Source: Mucilaginibacter tolerans (lineage in GTDB: Bacteria; Bacteroidota; Bacteroidia; Sphingobacteriales; Sphingobacteriaceae). Taken from it: a stretch of 64,000 nucleotides of DNA. The DNA lies in the NCBI RefSeq assembly GCF_030519375.1, contig NZ_JAUMKB010000001.1, forward strand, positions 62,001 through 126,000, written 5' to 3'. The notes below the pieces were generated by a model, which saw only the letters and a program-made list of their open reading frames with translations, searched no databases and was not told where the DNA came from. The position numbers were made by a program, and so were the translations under genes. Below, in pieces: positions 35,793 through 45,785 of the stretch (its first letter is position 1; each line of letters starts with the position of its first letter).

Positions 35793-37445
35793 ATGCGCTT
35801 TCATCACATTACCCCGTATTGTCTGGCGTTTATGCTACTGATGCTCACAACCAGGAGCTCTGCCCAGCAGGTTTTGAACCAGCCGCCGGCCGAAACCAGG
35901 CAGGTCGGCATTGTTGACACGGTTTACAGAAAAATTATTTCAGAATACGCCGACAGCATCAATGCAGATCGATTGATCCAAAAAAGCCTTAACACTACAT
36001 TAGGTTCTTTGGACCCATATTCGGAGCTCATTTCCCGGTCAGACGCGGCTGAATTGAATGTTATGCTAAAAGCCCGTTTTGGCGGCGTCGGTATGGTTAT
36101 ACGGCCGGTAGATGATGCCATAGTGGTTGGCGAGGTATACCGGGGCGCTCCTGCTGATAAAGCCGGGATTAAACCGGGCGATATAATTATTAAAATCGGA
36201 GACACGGATTTAAAAGGAAAAACCATCAATGACGCATTTCCCATTTTGCGGGGTGAACCAGGTACTACCGTAAAAATCGTTGTGCAACGTTATGGCGCGA
36301 AAGACCCGATAACGAAATCGGTTGTGCGTGAAACAATTAAAACAAGCAGCGTTCCTTACTTTGGATTATTGAAAGGCAACATAGGGTATATCCGCCTGAC
36401 AGGGGAATCAGAAACCAGCAGCGAAGATGTTAAAAAAGCACTGGTTGAATTAAAGCGGCAGCCATTGAAGGGATTGATCCTGGATCTGCGCGGCAATACC
36501 GGTGGACTGTTAACACAAGGCATCCACATAGTAAACTTGTTTATTGATAAGGGGAAACCCGTAATTACTGAACGAACAAGGCACCGGGATACCACTTACA
36601 CTACCCTTGAGCCCGCCATTGATACTAAAACTCCGCTGGCTATACTTACTGATAATTTAACGATGTCGGCAGGTGAGATCATTTCAGGGGCAATACAGGA
36701 TTATGATCGTGGAATTATTATTGGCCAGAAAACCTTTGGTAAAGGCTTAGTGCAGCATCTTTTTAATTTACCATCCGGTGAAATATTGCGGCTTACCACT
36801 GCATATTACTATACGCCCAGCGGCCGGTGCATCCAAAACAAAGCTTATTCGGTGAACCAGGAAGGAATATTGATTTCCGACTCTTTGAAAAAACAATTTA
36901 AAACAGCTAATGGCAGAAAAGTAATTGATCATGATGGCATCTCGCCGGATGTTTTCCTGGAGGCACAACCGCCGTCACAAATGGTTTACGACCTTTTTTA
37001 CAATGATTATCAGGACAACCTGGTTTTCAAATATGTCATGTCATATTATCACAATCATAAATCGATCCCGGCAGACACGGCGTTTAGGCTTAGCGATCAA
37101 GAGTATGCAAATTTCGTCCATTCTCTGCAGGACAAAAAATATGACTATCAAACCGCAACGGAGCAAAAAATAAATGAGCTTAAAAAATCGGCTATAAAAG
37201 AGGGTTATTGGGAAAGTATTAAACCAGGCATCGACGAAACACTCACCAAACTGAGAAAAGAAAAAGAGAATGACCTTATGCGACATAAAGAGGAGATCAT
37301 GAAATCTATCAGGGGTGAGATTGTGCTAAGATACTATTACCGGTGGGGGCAAATTGGAAACAGCCTGACCGACGACTCAGAAGTGGCAAAAGCATCGGCT
37401 GTTCTGTTTGACAATAAAACCTATTTAAGCACGCTGGGATATTGA
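35793..37445 (+). CDS. S41 family C-terminal processing peptidase
   Basis: A 550-residue exported protease (signal peptide ending SSAQ, residue 25). A PDZ domain (about 95-165, RFGGVGMVIRP ... GIKPGD) is followed by the S41 core, with nucleophile Ser292 (TMSAGE) and general base Lys317 (TFGKG). Gln321 follows 4 residues later; the 25- and 29-residue spacings equal those of tail-specific protease. C-terminal helical extension (about 400-550). Degrades or processes periplasmic proteins. Confidence 0.9.
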   Translation: MRFHHITPYCLAFMLLMLTTRSSAQQVLNQPPAETRQVGIVDTVYRKIISEYADSINADRLIQKSLNTTLGSLDPYSELISRSDAAELNVMLKARFGGVGMVIRPVDDAIVVGEVYRGAPADKAGIKPGDIIIKIGDTDLKGKTINDAFPILRGEPGTTVKIVVQRYGAKDPITKSVVRETIKTSSVPYFGLLKGNIGYIRLTGESETSSEDVKKALVELKRQPLKGLILDLRGNTGGLLTQGIHIVNLFIDKGKPVITERTRHRDTTYTTLEPAIDTKTPLAILTDNLTMSAGEIISGAIQDYDRGIIIGQKTFGKGLVQHLFNLPSGEILRLTTAYYYTPSGRCIQNKAYSVNQEGILISDSLKKQFKTANGRKVIDHDGISPDVFLEAQPPSQMVYDLFYNDYQDNLVFKYVMSYYHNHKSIPADTAFRLSDQEYANFVHSLQDKKYDYQTATEQKINELKKSAIKEGYWESIKPGIDETLTKLRKEKENDLMRHKEEIMKSIRGEIVLRYYYRWGQIGNSLTDDSEVAKASAVLFDNKTYLSTLGY

Positions 37446-37555
37446 TAAATTATCAACGTAGGAATTTACAATCCACAACCCAAATAGCTCCTGATTTTTA
37501 CCTAACCCTTACAATTAAAACATAATTAATTCATCAGTGTATTATCCCTATCCAG

Positions 37556-37563
37556 TACCTTTG
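37556..37563 (+). promoter_or_regulatory. possible -7 element TACCTTTG
   Basis: Matches TAnnTTTG 70 nt before the hydrolase start at 37633. No obvious -33 TTTG. Confidence 0.35.
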
Positions 37564-37632
37564 TTACGGCATAGGATAAGGATAAGTGCATCCGAAAGTT
37601 TCATTAATTCCATACATCAAAATCAAAAATCT

Positions 37633-38454
37633 ATGAGCAAAATTACAGTAAAAGACGGAACAGAAATTTATTACAAAGACTGGGGAACCGGGCAGCCAAT
37701 CGTTTTTCATCATGGCTGGCCTTTATCCGGTGATGACTGGGATGCACAGATGATGTTTTTCCTTCAGCGGGGTTTTAGGGTGATTGCCCATGACCGCCGC
37801 GGGCACGGAAGATCGAGCCAGACCGACAACGGAAACGATATGGACACCTACGCAGCTGATGTGGCTGAGCTTACCAACGCACTTGATCTGAAAGATGCCA
37901 TACATGTCGGCCACTCTACGGGTGGCGGCGAGGTGATCCGTTATGTTGCCAAACATGGAAAGGGCCGCGTAGCCAAAGCGGTACTGGTCAGCGCTGTTAC
38001 GCCTATCATGGTAAAGAATGAGAATAACCCCGACGGTATTCCGCTGTCAGTATTTGATGAGATACGTGAAGGAACTGCATCGCACCGGGCGCAATATTTC
38101 CAGGATTTCACCATCCCTTTTTACGGGTTCAACCGCGAAGGGGCGAAAATATCACAGGGGATCAGGGACAATTGGTGGCGCCAGGGAATGATGGGCGGGG
38201 TAAAAGCTCATGTTGATTGCGTAAAGGCTTTTTCAGAGACGGATTTTACCGAAGACCTTAAAAGCGTGGACGTTCCGGTGCTTGTGATGCATGGCGAAGA
38301 CGATCAGATCGTTCCGTTTGCCCTTACCGCACTAAAGGCGGTAAAGCTTTTGAAAAACGGAAAACTTATCTCCTACCCGGGCTTCCCTCACGGCATGCCT
38401 GCAACAGAAGCTGCAACCATCAATAAAGATCTGCTGGCGTTTATTCAATCATAG
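37633..38454 (+). CDS. alpha/beta hydrolase (non-haem chloroperoxidase type)
   Basis: A 273-residue hydrolase: oxyanion loop HHGWPLSGDDWD, nucleophile Ser95 in GHSTGGGE, acid Asp in HGEDDQIVPF, His in FPHGMPAT. Sequence style is that of cofactor-free haloperoxidases/esterases. ATG at 37633 is used; an upstream extension lacks family similarity. Followed by a strong terminator. Confidence 0.9.
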   Translation: MSKITVKDGTEIYYKDWGTGQPIVFHHGWPLSGDDWDAQMMFFLQRGFRVIAHDRRGHGRSSQTDNGNDMDTYAADVAELTNALDLKDAIHVGHSTGGGEVIRYVAKHGKGRVAKAVLVSAVTPIMVKNENNPDGIPLSVFDEIREGTASHRAQYFQDFTIPFYGFNREGAKISQGIRDNWWRQGMMGGVKAHVDCVKAFSETDFTEDLKSVDVPVLVMHGEDDQIVPFALTALKAVKLLKNGKLISYPGFPHGMPATEAATINKDLLAFIQS

Positions 38455-38474
38455 AATACTTGACAACCGTAAAT

Positions 38475-38503
38475 AAAAGGGCACTTTCGGGTGCCTTTTT
38501 TTT
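38475..38503 (+). terminator. intrinsic terminator
   Basis: Stem GGCAC with GTGCC plus flanking A/T pairs, followed by eight T residues, 20 nt after the hydrolase stop. Confidence 0.85.
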
Positions 38504-38569
38504 GTAGCACTTTTTGAATATCATAGTTGGCCGGGATCTATAAACGACGTGCATAACAGGCGCATAGAA

Positions 38570-40342
38570 TCAATCGTCATACTCGCCATCAATGGCATAC
38601 TTCCCAAAAAGCAACAAGCCAATAGACACTATTGGGGTTATAAAAAACAGAACGATGATGGCAAAGATCAGGTCGTCCCTGCTACCCGAGGTGAATTTTG
38701 GTATCCCTAATTGAAACACGCCAAAATAGGCGGTCACCAGCGCCAATAGAATCCAAACGTAACCCATGGATCTTTTAACCTTATTCAGATTCTTTGACGG
38801 AACTTGTATAGCTATTTTCCCCTCTTTATTTTCTTTGACATATAAAAGCCCGATAACCAAACACACACTCATTAATACAATGGGATAGTTTAGCCCGGTC
38901 AGGTAATAATTAGCTATGTGGGCAACTTTTGCTTTTTCAATCAGGTAGGCGGCTACAACCACACTTGTTCCGCCAAATATGCCGTTCCCTATGTGATATG
39001 GCAACGACATAGATGTATAGCGGATTCTTAAAGGAAACATTTCAACAATAAATGCAGCGAGCGGCCCATATGCCATGGTGAAGATGAACATCATTAGGAA
39101 AATTAAAAAAATCAGTTTCCATTTGTCCGAACCATTCAGTTTTATCGAAGTGAGAATTTCAGAATGACTGACTTTTCCCGCACTGATCACTTCCCGCGCG
39201 GTTTCCTGGCACCTGGTTCCATCTGCGAAAAAATGGAGGGTCGTTGTTGTAATTAAAGAGTCGGTGCCCAACCCGGGCAACATCTCCCTTTTAACATTCA
39301 TTTGCATTGCCTGCCTGTTTTCCACCTTATTGCGGAGATTGGTGGTCTGATACATGCTTTCGAAAATCGGGCGAAAAAACAACATTGCCGTTAGCAGGCC
39401 TGTCATTAATATAAACTTGCGGCCAATACGATCAGACAGCCATCCGAAGAAAACATAAAAAGGGACACCCATTGAGACCGCAATTATTACGATCATATTG
39501 GCCTGGTCATAGTCAACAAACATGACCTTAATGAGAAAGCTTTGGGAATAAAATGTTGAAGAGTAACCTACTACCCCCAGTCCCATTGTCAGCCCGAATA
39601 AAGCCAGTAAAACCACCTTCAAATTCGACTTGTTACCAAATGATTCCCTTAAGGGATTAACGGAAGTTTTCCCTTCTGATTTAGCTTTAGCAAACAGCGG
39701 CGATTCCGCCATGTTTCTCCTGATCCAGACGGAAATAATTACCATCAGAACAGATGCTAAAAAAGGAACTCGCCAGCCCCAATTCTCCCACACAGTTGCG
39801 CTAAAGAAACTTTTTGAAATCAGGATGACGCACATCGACAAAACCAATCCAAATGATGTTGTTGTCTGTATCCACGAGGTCCAAAAGCCACGTTTACCGA
39901 CGGGCGCATGTTCTGCAACAAACGTTGCTGCCCCGCCATATTCGCCGCCAATGGCCAGACCCTGCGATAGCCTTAAGATCAGAATGATCACAGGCGCAAA
40001 AAATCCTATCCTGTCATATTCAGGCACTAACCCTATTGCAAAAGTAGAGCCCCCCATGAGCACCAGCGTAACCATGAAGGTATATTTCCGCCCTATCAGG
40101 TCCCCCAATCTGCCAAAAAACAAAGCGCCAAATGGCCGTACCACCAATCCTGCCGCAAAGGTGGCCAATGTGGCCAAAAACGCCGCCGCCGGGTTATCTT
40201 TTGGAAAAAACCGGGTGGCAATGATAGTTGCCAAACTGCCGAAGATATAAAAGTCATACCATTCGATAATGGTGCCAACAGAGGATGCGGTAACGATTGA
40301 CGCTAACCCTTTTGCTGAGGTTTTTGGTTGAGTGTGTGCCAT
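38570..40342 (-). CDS. MHS-type MFS transporter with central insertion
   Basis: A 590-residue MFS protein of the metabolite:H+ symporter group: start TIIEWYDFYIFGSL, loop RLGDLIGRKYT, GGEYGGAATFVAEH. Between the two six-TM halves is an extra polar domain of about 80 residues (about 340-420, containing FFADGTRCQETAREV), as often seen in Bacteroidota versions. Substrate probably a carboxylate, not determinable here. Confidence 0.85.
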   Translation of the reverse strand: MAHTQPKTSAKGLASIVTASSVGTIIEWYDFYIFGSLATIIATRFFPKDNPAAAFLATLATFAAGLVVRPFGALFFGRLGDLIGRKYTFMVTLVLMGGSTFAIGLVPEYDRIGFFAPVIILILRLSQGLAIGGEYGGAATFVAEHAPVGKRGFWTSWIQTTTSFGLVLSMCVILISKSFFSATVWENWGWRVPFLASVLMVIISVWIRRNMAESPLFAKAKSEGKTSVNPLRESFGNKSNLKVVLLALFGLTMGLGVVGYSSTFYSQSFLIKVMFVDYDQANMIVIIAVSMGVPFYVFFGWLSDRIGRKFILMTGLLTAMLFFRPIFESMYQTTNLRNKVENRQAMQMNVKREMLPGLGTDSLITTTTLHFFADGTRCQETAREVISAGKVSHSEILTSIKLNGSDKWKLIFLIFLMMFIFTMAYGPLAAFIVEMFPLRIRYTSMSLPYHIGNGIFGGTSVVVAAYLIEKAKVAHIANYYLTGLNYPIVLMSVCLVIGLLYVKENKEGKIAIQVPSKNLNKVKRSMGYVWILLALVTAYFGVFQLGIPKFTSGSRDDLIFAIIVLFFITPIVSIGLLLFGKYAIDGEYDD

Positions 40343-40476
40343 TAAAATGAATAAAATCGTGACAGGTCAATTTTCGAAACAGAATATTTGAAATTGGTTC
40401 AGACAACGATAGATAGCCGGCGTCAGTCTGGCACCAAACGATGACGCTAACAACAAGCAGGGGTATAGAAATTTGG

Positions 40477-42360
40477 TTATTTCTTATTTAGGTATTTTTC
40501 CAGAAAGGCCAGCGTCACCTTATCTGTTTTTATCTGATCCTCCTTCTTGGTAAAACCATGCCCTTCATCGGGGTAAGTAATATATTCTACCGGCACGCCG
40601 TTTTTCTTTACGCCTTCCACTATTTCCTTGCTTTCTACGGGTAGCACACGCACGTCATTTAGTCCCTGGAACACCAGCAAAGGCTTATTAATAGATTTGT
40701 AATGGTATAGTGGCGATATCTTTTTGAGATGAACGCTATCGGCTGTATACGGATCTCCCAATTCATCATACAAAGCCTTGCGAAATGCCTCCCAGTAGGG
40801 CGGTATGCTGCGCAGGGTACGCATCCAGTTGGCCACACCAAACAAATCCACACCCACCTTAAATTCATTCGGATGAAAGGCAAGCGCGCCGAGCACCATA
40901 CAACCGCCATAGCTGCCACCCTCAATCCCGATCCTTGCGGTATCGATGTAGTCTTGCTGCTGGAGCCATTTTTTCCCCCATATGCAATCCTTCAGGTCGC
41001 CGTTTTGATGATCTTTGTTGTCGAGCTTATAAAATGTTTTACCATAGCCGCTGCTGCCACGGTTATTTACGGCAAGCACGGCATAGCCATGATTAACCAA
41101 AAACTGTATGTCGTTGTTGAAATCCGCAGTGGTTTGCCCGCCGGGACCGCCATGTATCCACAGCATGGCAGGTACAGGATGGTCCTTTGAAGCGTTAAGC
41201 GGTTTGTAATAAATAGCCGGTATCTCACGGCCGTCGAACGATTTAAAATGCACCACTTCTGCAGAGGCAAGTTCATTGATATCTATTTCGGGGTTCAGCG
41301 TGCGTGTAACGGCTTTAAGCGCCTTCTGCTCAAAATTATAAACGTACAGGTTATCTGGACTGCGGCTGCTGCCTACGCTTAACAGTATATTCTTTTCGCT
41401 TAATGAGAAATCGGCGCTTTTTATATCTCCGTCTGCGATTGCCGGCAGGTCGATCTGCTTTCCGGAGCTATGGTCAAATAGCAGCGTCTTGTACCTGCCG
41501 TCCTCATTAACCGAAATGGAATGGTATTTCTGATGCTCGCTCAGGCCCATACCGGCCACGTCCCAATTGGTTTTGTATATGGTCGACGCGCTGCCTGTTT
41601 TCAGATCATATTTCACCAGGTAGCTAAATTCACTCCCGTCGTTGGTGGTATAAAATAATGCGGTGTCATCTTTTTCAAAGGCCTGGGGAGCCCAATTGGC
41701 TTCGTGGTCGTTGCTGAGTTTCTTTATCGATTTGGTTTGCCTGTCGTATAGGAAAAGGTCGCTTTTATCTGTAGTTACGGGCTTTTGCAGTGCAATATAC
41801 CGTTCAGTGTGCGAGATGGGCCCAACCGAATACCCGCTGTCGTTCTGGTAAAACATGGTGGGCGACCATGTGGCGGTATCCATTTTATAAACGTCGCTGA
41901 ACTTAACATTTCGTTTATTGCTCGATATATAAATGGATTTTTTATCATCGCTCCATCCCGCAACATTATTTTTACTCCCTTTCCAGGGCGTCAGGTCCTT
42001 AGCCTGCGAACCACCTTGTTTTTGCAGATAGACATGGCCGTTTTCGTTACCACCCTGATCGGCACTATACAAAAAGTTGTTCGTGCCCGGCATATACCCC
42101 GCAGCAAAGTAAGAATCCTTAAGCGAATGCGTCAATGGCTTCATGGCCGTGTCGGCTATACTAATGGCATACACATTAAATATCCCGGAATTATTCGCTC
42201 CCGCCAAGACCTGCGTTTCATCAGCGTTAAAGCCTGCCCCATAAACATAATTGTTGTGATACAGCTGCTCAGCAGTGTATTTCTTTACGTTTTTTTGTTC
42301 ATTCGCAGAATGGCATCCGTAGAATAACAGGCCCAGTGGCAGAAGTGATAAGTATTTCAT
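40477..42360 (-). CDS. S9 family (prolyl oligopeptidase-like) lipoprotein peptidase
   Basis: A 627-residue protein with a lipoprotein signal (FYGC, Cys16), a beta-propeller (about 30-350) and an alpha/beta hydrolase domain. In the latter, WIHGGPGG forms the oxyanion region, the nucleophile Ser lies in GGSYGG, Asp in GLNDVRV and His in DEGHGF. Cleaves oligopeptides in the periplasm or at the surface. Confidence 0.9.
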   Translation of the reverse strand: MKYLSLLPLGLLFYGCHSANEQKNVKKYTAEQLYHNNYVYGAGFNADETQVLAGANNSGIFNVYAISIADTAMKPLTHSLKDSYFAAGYMPGTNNFLYSADQGGNENGHVYLQKQGGSQAKDLTPWKGSKNNVAGWSDDKKSIYISSNKRNVKFSDVYKMDTATWSPTMFYQNDSGYSVGPISHTERYIALQKPVTTDKSDLFLYDRQTKSIKKLSNDHEANWAPQAFEKDDTALFYTTNDGSEFSYLVKYDLKTGSASTIYKTNWDVAGMGLSEHQKYHSISVNEDGRYKTLLFDHSSGKQIDLPAIADGDIKSADFSLSEKNILLSVGSSRSPDNLYVYNFEQKALKAVTRTLNPEIDINELASAEVVHFKSFDGREIPAIYYKPLNASKDHPVPAMLWIHGGPGGQTTADFNNDIQFLVNHGYAVLAVNNRGSSGYGKTFYKLDNKDHQNGDLKDCIWGKKWLQQQDYIDTARIGIEGGSYGGCMVLGALAFHPNEFKVGVDLFGVANWMRTLRSIPPYWEAFRKALYDELGDPYTADSVHLKKISPLYHYKSINKPLLVFQGLNDVRVLPVESKEIVEGVKKNGVPVEYITYPDEGHGFTKKEDQIKTDKVTLAFLEKYLNKK

Positions 42361-42453
42361 AACGGCTTAATTTTAAGAAAGTTAAACCAAATAAAAACAA
42401 ATTGCAACTAATCGGGCGCAATGTTTAGAATAAAGAGGCCATAGCACCAATGC

Positions 42454-42533
42454 AGGACTCCGGCAGGGTATGGGTACCTAAAGTTGTTTCGGGAATATTA
42501 GTTTACTTCTGCAATAAAGACCGGACAGAGCCT
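42454..42533. repeat. 81-bp inverted-repeat element, copy 1
   Basis: Starts AGGACTCCGGC and ends CCGGACAGAGCCT. It aligns along its whole length with 50046-50126 (shared TAAAGTTGTTT, TTCTGCAATAAA and other blocks). Intergenic, upstream of the S9 peptidase gene. Confidence 0.65.
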
Positions 42534-42620
42534 GCTATCATTTAGGATTGAAGAGTTTACTCTTAAACCAGTGTGGGATAGTCAGAGACTACCAACAGCA
42601 TCGTTCACCATTGACTATTC

Positions 42621-42654
42621 ACTCACTCACTCACTCACTCACTCACTCACTCAC
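42621..42654. repeat. tetranucleotide array (ACTC)n
   Basis: About 8.5 perfect ACTC units between the stops or starts of two minus-strand genes, 17 nt beyond the stop of the CHASE3 kinase gene. Confidence 0.85.
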
Positions 42655-42670
42655 TAGTTCACTAATTAAA

Positions 42671-44530
42671 TCACACCGGCAACGTAAACCAAAACGTGCT
42701 GCCTTTGCCGGGCATGGTTTCCACGCCTATTTTGCCGTTGTGCTTTTTGATGATCTCAGAGCAGATGTAAAGCCCGATGCCCAGCCCGGAGCTTTTGTTG
42801 CCGTCGGTTTCGACCTGGTAATAGCGGTTAAACAGAAACGGTATTTTCTCCGACGATATACCCGGACCATGGTCAATCACCGAAACTTTGACCTCAGCAT
42901 TCGTTTTCTTCACGTTGATCCTGATCGTTTTGCTGTCTTCGGCATATTTAACAGCATTGCTGATCAGGTTGGTCAGCACCTGCTCTATCCTGCCCGCATC
43001 AGCATTGATTTTCAATTCACGATCGCCCGATACCAATATGGTAAACGCCCTGGGTACAGTGATGTCATTCCGGCAATCATCAATCAGTTTCATCAGGTCA
43101 AACTCCGATTTATTGAGATTAAACTGCCCATGGTGAAATTTGCTTACATTAAGCAGCCCCTCGATAAGTGAGGTTACTTTGTTGACACTTTTATTGGCAC
43201 GGGTAATCATGTCGTACAATTTTTCGTCGCTAAGCTTGCTCCTTTGCATTTCGATAAGCTGTAGCGAGGCTTTAAGGGTAGTAACCGGGGTTTTCAGCTC
43301 GTGACTGGCTATACTTATAAAATCGTCTTTTTGCTGCTGCAAAAGTTTAAGCTCTTGTATATCAGTAGCTGTCCCGGCCCATAACCTTATGCTGCCGTCG
43401 TCATTCCTGACAGGCTGCATACGTATCAGGTGCCAGCGGTATTCGCCTGTGCGGCTTTTTTCCCTAACCTCAAACTCACCCCCAATACCTTCTTCTAAAA
43501 TTAATTTAAGCTGATCCAGGTTGTATTGCAGGTCATCCGGATGGATCACGTTTTTCCATCCCCAGGCTTTAGATTCTTCAAAGTCGAGACCCGTGTATTC
43601 AAACCATCGCTTATTGTAAAAATTCACCCCGCCATCGGGCGTGCTTGTCCACGCAATTTGCGGAATGGTATCCATTATATTTCTCAATCGCTTTTCGCTT
43701 TCCTGCAGCTCAGTGGTACGCAGGTTCACCCTTTCTTCCAGTTCATTGTTCAGCGTTTGCAGGCTGTGCCGCGATTCGTTCAGGTTCTCGTTGCTTACAA
43801 TATATTCTTCGTTCAGGCTCCTCAGGTCCTCTATCGCCGCAGAAAGCTCCTTGTTTGCCCGGGCGGTTTCCTTTTCTTTCGACTCCAGCAGCTTCTGCAT
43901 CGTTTCTTTTTCATCAATCCCCCGGCTGATATTCAAAAAGAACAGCAACGAAATGGCAACCGCAGCAATTGATGTGATGATAATGACTACCGGGGTCAGA
44001 CTGTTATACTTGTTCAGTTCGCGCAATTGTATACGCAGCAGTTCTGTTTCTTCCTTTTCCATTTTGCTTACCACCTTCCGCAAGCTGTCCATAATGGTCT
44101 TGCCGAGCATCAGGTCATCCACGTAAATGGTATCGCGGGTTTGCTCTTTCTGTATCATATTATCCATCAGGTTGGCCTCTTCATTAAGCAGCCTTCTTGC
44201 CAGCACCACATAATGCTGCTGGTACAAATTATTAGCTGTTAGCTGTTGAACCTGGGTTAACAGGAATGCTGAATTTTGATAAGCATCGCGATATGGTTGC
44301 AGAAAAACCTTGCGGTCGGTAAGCATGTAGCCACGCTGCCCGGTTTCTGCATCTTTTACGTGCGACATCACTCTCTCCAGCTTCAGGATAACCTCGTTGC
44401 TATGGTCAACCAGTTTACGGCTCTCTAATAAGTTGGTGATGATAGTGTAAGAAACTGCTGATATGACAACGAGTATGAAAATAGAAATTGCAAACCAGTA
44501 TTGTAAACTTCTGTTTAAGCCGCTTTTCAT
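42671..44530 (-). CDS. CHASE3/PAS sensor histidine kinase
   Basis: A 619-residue membrane kinase: TM1 (about 12-33), CHASE3 sensor domain (about 35-175, DAETGQRGYMLT), TM2 (about 183-203), a coiled coil, a PAS domain (about 285-395, IPQIAWTSTPDGGVNFYNKR), HisKA with His in IASHELKTPV, and HATPase (NLISNAVKYAEDS, DHGPGIS, GLGIGLYI). No cognate regulator is adjacent. Confidence 0.9.
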   Translation of the reverse strand: MKSGLNRSLQYWFAISIFILVVISAVSYTIITNLLESRKLVDHSNEVILKLERVMSHVKDAETGQRGYMLTDRKVFLQPYRDAYQNSAFLLTQVQQLTANNLYQQHYVVLARRLLNEEANLMDNMIQKEQTRDTIYVDDLMLGKTIMDSLRKVVSKMEKEETELLRIQLRELNKYNSLTPVVIIITSIAAVAISLLFFLNISRGIDEKETMQKLLESKEKETARANKELSAAIEDLRSLNEEYIVSNENLNESRHSLQTLNNELEERVNLRTTELQESEKRLRNIMDTIPQIAWTSTPDGGVNFYNKRWFEYTGLDFEESKAWGWKNVIHPDDLQYNLDQLKLILEEGIGGEFEVREKSRTGEYRWHLIRMQPVRNDDGSIRLWAGTATDIQELKLLQQQKDDFISIASHELKTPVTTLKASLQLIEMQRSKLSDEKLYDMITRANKSVNKVTSLIEGLLNVSKFHHGQFNLNKSEFDLMKLIDDCRNDITVPRAFTILVSGDRELKINADAGRIEQVLTNLISNAVKYAEDSKTIRINVKKTNAEVKVSVIDHGPGISSEKIPFLFNRYYQVETDGNKSSGLGIGLYICSEIIKKHNGKIGVETMPGKGSTFWFTLPV

Positions 44531-44928
44531 TAACGTGATGTAGTAAAGTAGTCCTGCAAAAATAACCTCCTTAATTAATCCGACAAGAGAATTATTAATT
44601 AAAGATTAAATGCCTTAACAAGATAAGCAATTTTCAGGAGAAATCAAAGATTAATTGAATTGCACCGAGTTGGCTCGCCCCGACTACGCTACGCTGGTCG
44701 ACCCTCTCTATGGCAAGCCATAAAGAGGGGGAAGTAAAGTAAAAAAGAAAACTTTCCGTCTTTACCGCTTACGGTAGAGGGGGTGATCGAGCGAAGCAAT
44801 GATCGGGTGAGTTTACACGACATGCAGAATAAAATCCAATCACTATTCACTATCCTCCACTCCCAACTAAAAAATCCTTATATTTATACTGAACCAATTT
44901 AAACGGCATATCCCAAAACCCATAGGTT
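44531..44928. other. intergenic region holding a repeat
   Basis: Divergent promoter region between the kinase and NTF2-like genes; most of 44672-44812 is a copy of the 140-bp element. No coding frame. Confidence 0.5.
44672..44812. repeat. 140-bp MITE-like element, copy 2
   Basis: Inverted relative to copy 1: begins GGCTCGCCC and ends GGGTGAGT, with TATGGCAAGCCATA and TACCGCTTACGGTA hairpins. Intergenic. Confidence 0.75.
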
Positions 44929-45450
44929 ATGAAAAAGCTGTTGATCGTGATATTCATCGCCTGCAGTGTCAGTGCATATGCCCAAAAGAAGGTTAAAAAC
45001 GGTGTTATTTACAGCGAACACCCTTACATTGAAGTGATGCGCCAATTTGCCCGGCTGTATGAACAACATGATACGGCAGCAATGGGAAGGCTCTTTGCCG
45101 ATTCGGCTAAGATTTACGGCATGATGCGTTATGCCGTCGACACCTCAAAGGCGGCGCAATGGTCGGTGCCACCACCCCGTACCGTAGCCGAAGCCAAAGC
45201 CGGCTGGCAGCAGGTATTTGAAACCTGGGAACACTTCAGCATGAAACCCATAGGCACACCGGATGGGCTGAAATACAACAAAACACCCTTTACCGTACAA
45301 TCGTGGTGGCTCATCACCCTCACCAACAGGAAAACCCAAAAAGTAGCCAAGATAGAAATGGTGCTGTTCGACATTTTTAACACGGACGGCAAAATTGCCA
45401 TTCAAATCGGCTTTTACGACCCAATGTCGCTGCTGATCGCGATGAAATAG
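44929..45450 (+). CDS. secreted NTF2-like protein, paralogue of 6833 gene
   Basis: A 173-residue protein with signal peptide (MKKLLIVIFIACSVSAYAQ). It aligns throughout with the 6833 protein (KVKNGVIYSEHPYIEVMRQF, VQSWWLITLTNRKTQK). The central loop is longer. Function unknown. Confidence 0.75.
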   Translation: MKKLLIVIFIACSVSAYAQKKVKNGVIYSEHPYIEVMRQFARLYEQHDTAAMGRLFADSAKIYGMMRYAVDTSKAAQWSVPPPRTVAEAKAGWQQVFETWEHFSMKPIGTPDGLKYNKTPFTVQSWWLITLTNRKTQKVAKIEMVLFDIFNTDGKIAIQIGFYDPMSLLIAMK

Positions 45451-45564
45451 TCATTGGTCAATAGTCATTGGTGATTAGTTTGGTGACTGGTTTAAAACCC
45501 GCTCTTAAACCTGGTAGGGCGATGTAGGGTAGAATCAAATAGCCAGGTCAATATCCTGACTATC

Positions 45565-45641
45565 GACTAATGACTAATGACTAATGACTAATGACTAATG
45601 ACTAATGACTAATGACTAATGACTAATGACTAATGACTATT
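45565..45641. repeat. heptanucleotide array (GACTAAT)10
   Basis: Ten perfect GACTAAT units followed by GACTATT. The 7-bp period rules out a coding microsatellite. A related array is at 47239. Confidence 0.9.
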
Positions 45642-45767
45642 GCCCTCCCAACCAACCAACCCTCCCATCCGTATAAATCCCCGGGTCAACGCCTGTTAGC
45701 GCACTGACTTATAAGACATTATTTTAACAGATAAGAAATTTTAAACAGAGCTGTTTCGTTTTTTTAG

Positions 45768-45775
45768 TAGATTTG
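45768..45775 (+). promoter_or_regulatory. possible -7 element TAGATTTG
   Basis: Matches TAnnTTTG only 10 nt before the GTG of the next kinase. If used, the mRNA would be almost leaderless. Confidence 0.3.
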
Positions 45776-45785
45776 AGGGTCTAAA

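Larger units (their letters stand above)
45451..45785. other. intergenic region with heptamer array
   Basis: About 335 bp. Holds degenerate heptamers (about 45451-45480), a CTTAAACCTGG variant near 45500, and the perfect array at 45565. No coding frame. Confidence 0.5.

Noticed and set aside
39630..40250. 206-codon plus-strand frame opposite the MFS transporter
   Set aside because: The minus strand encodes a complete, recognisable MFS protein over the same DNA; the antisense product has no family features.
41785..42327. 180-codon plus-strand frame opposite the S9 peptidase
   Set aside because: Shadow of the beta-propeller coding sequence; no independent support.
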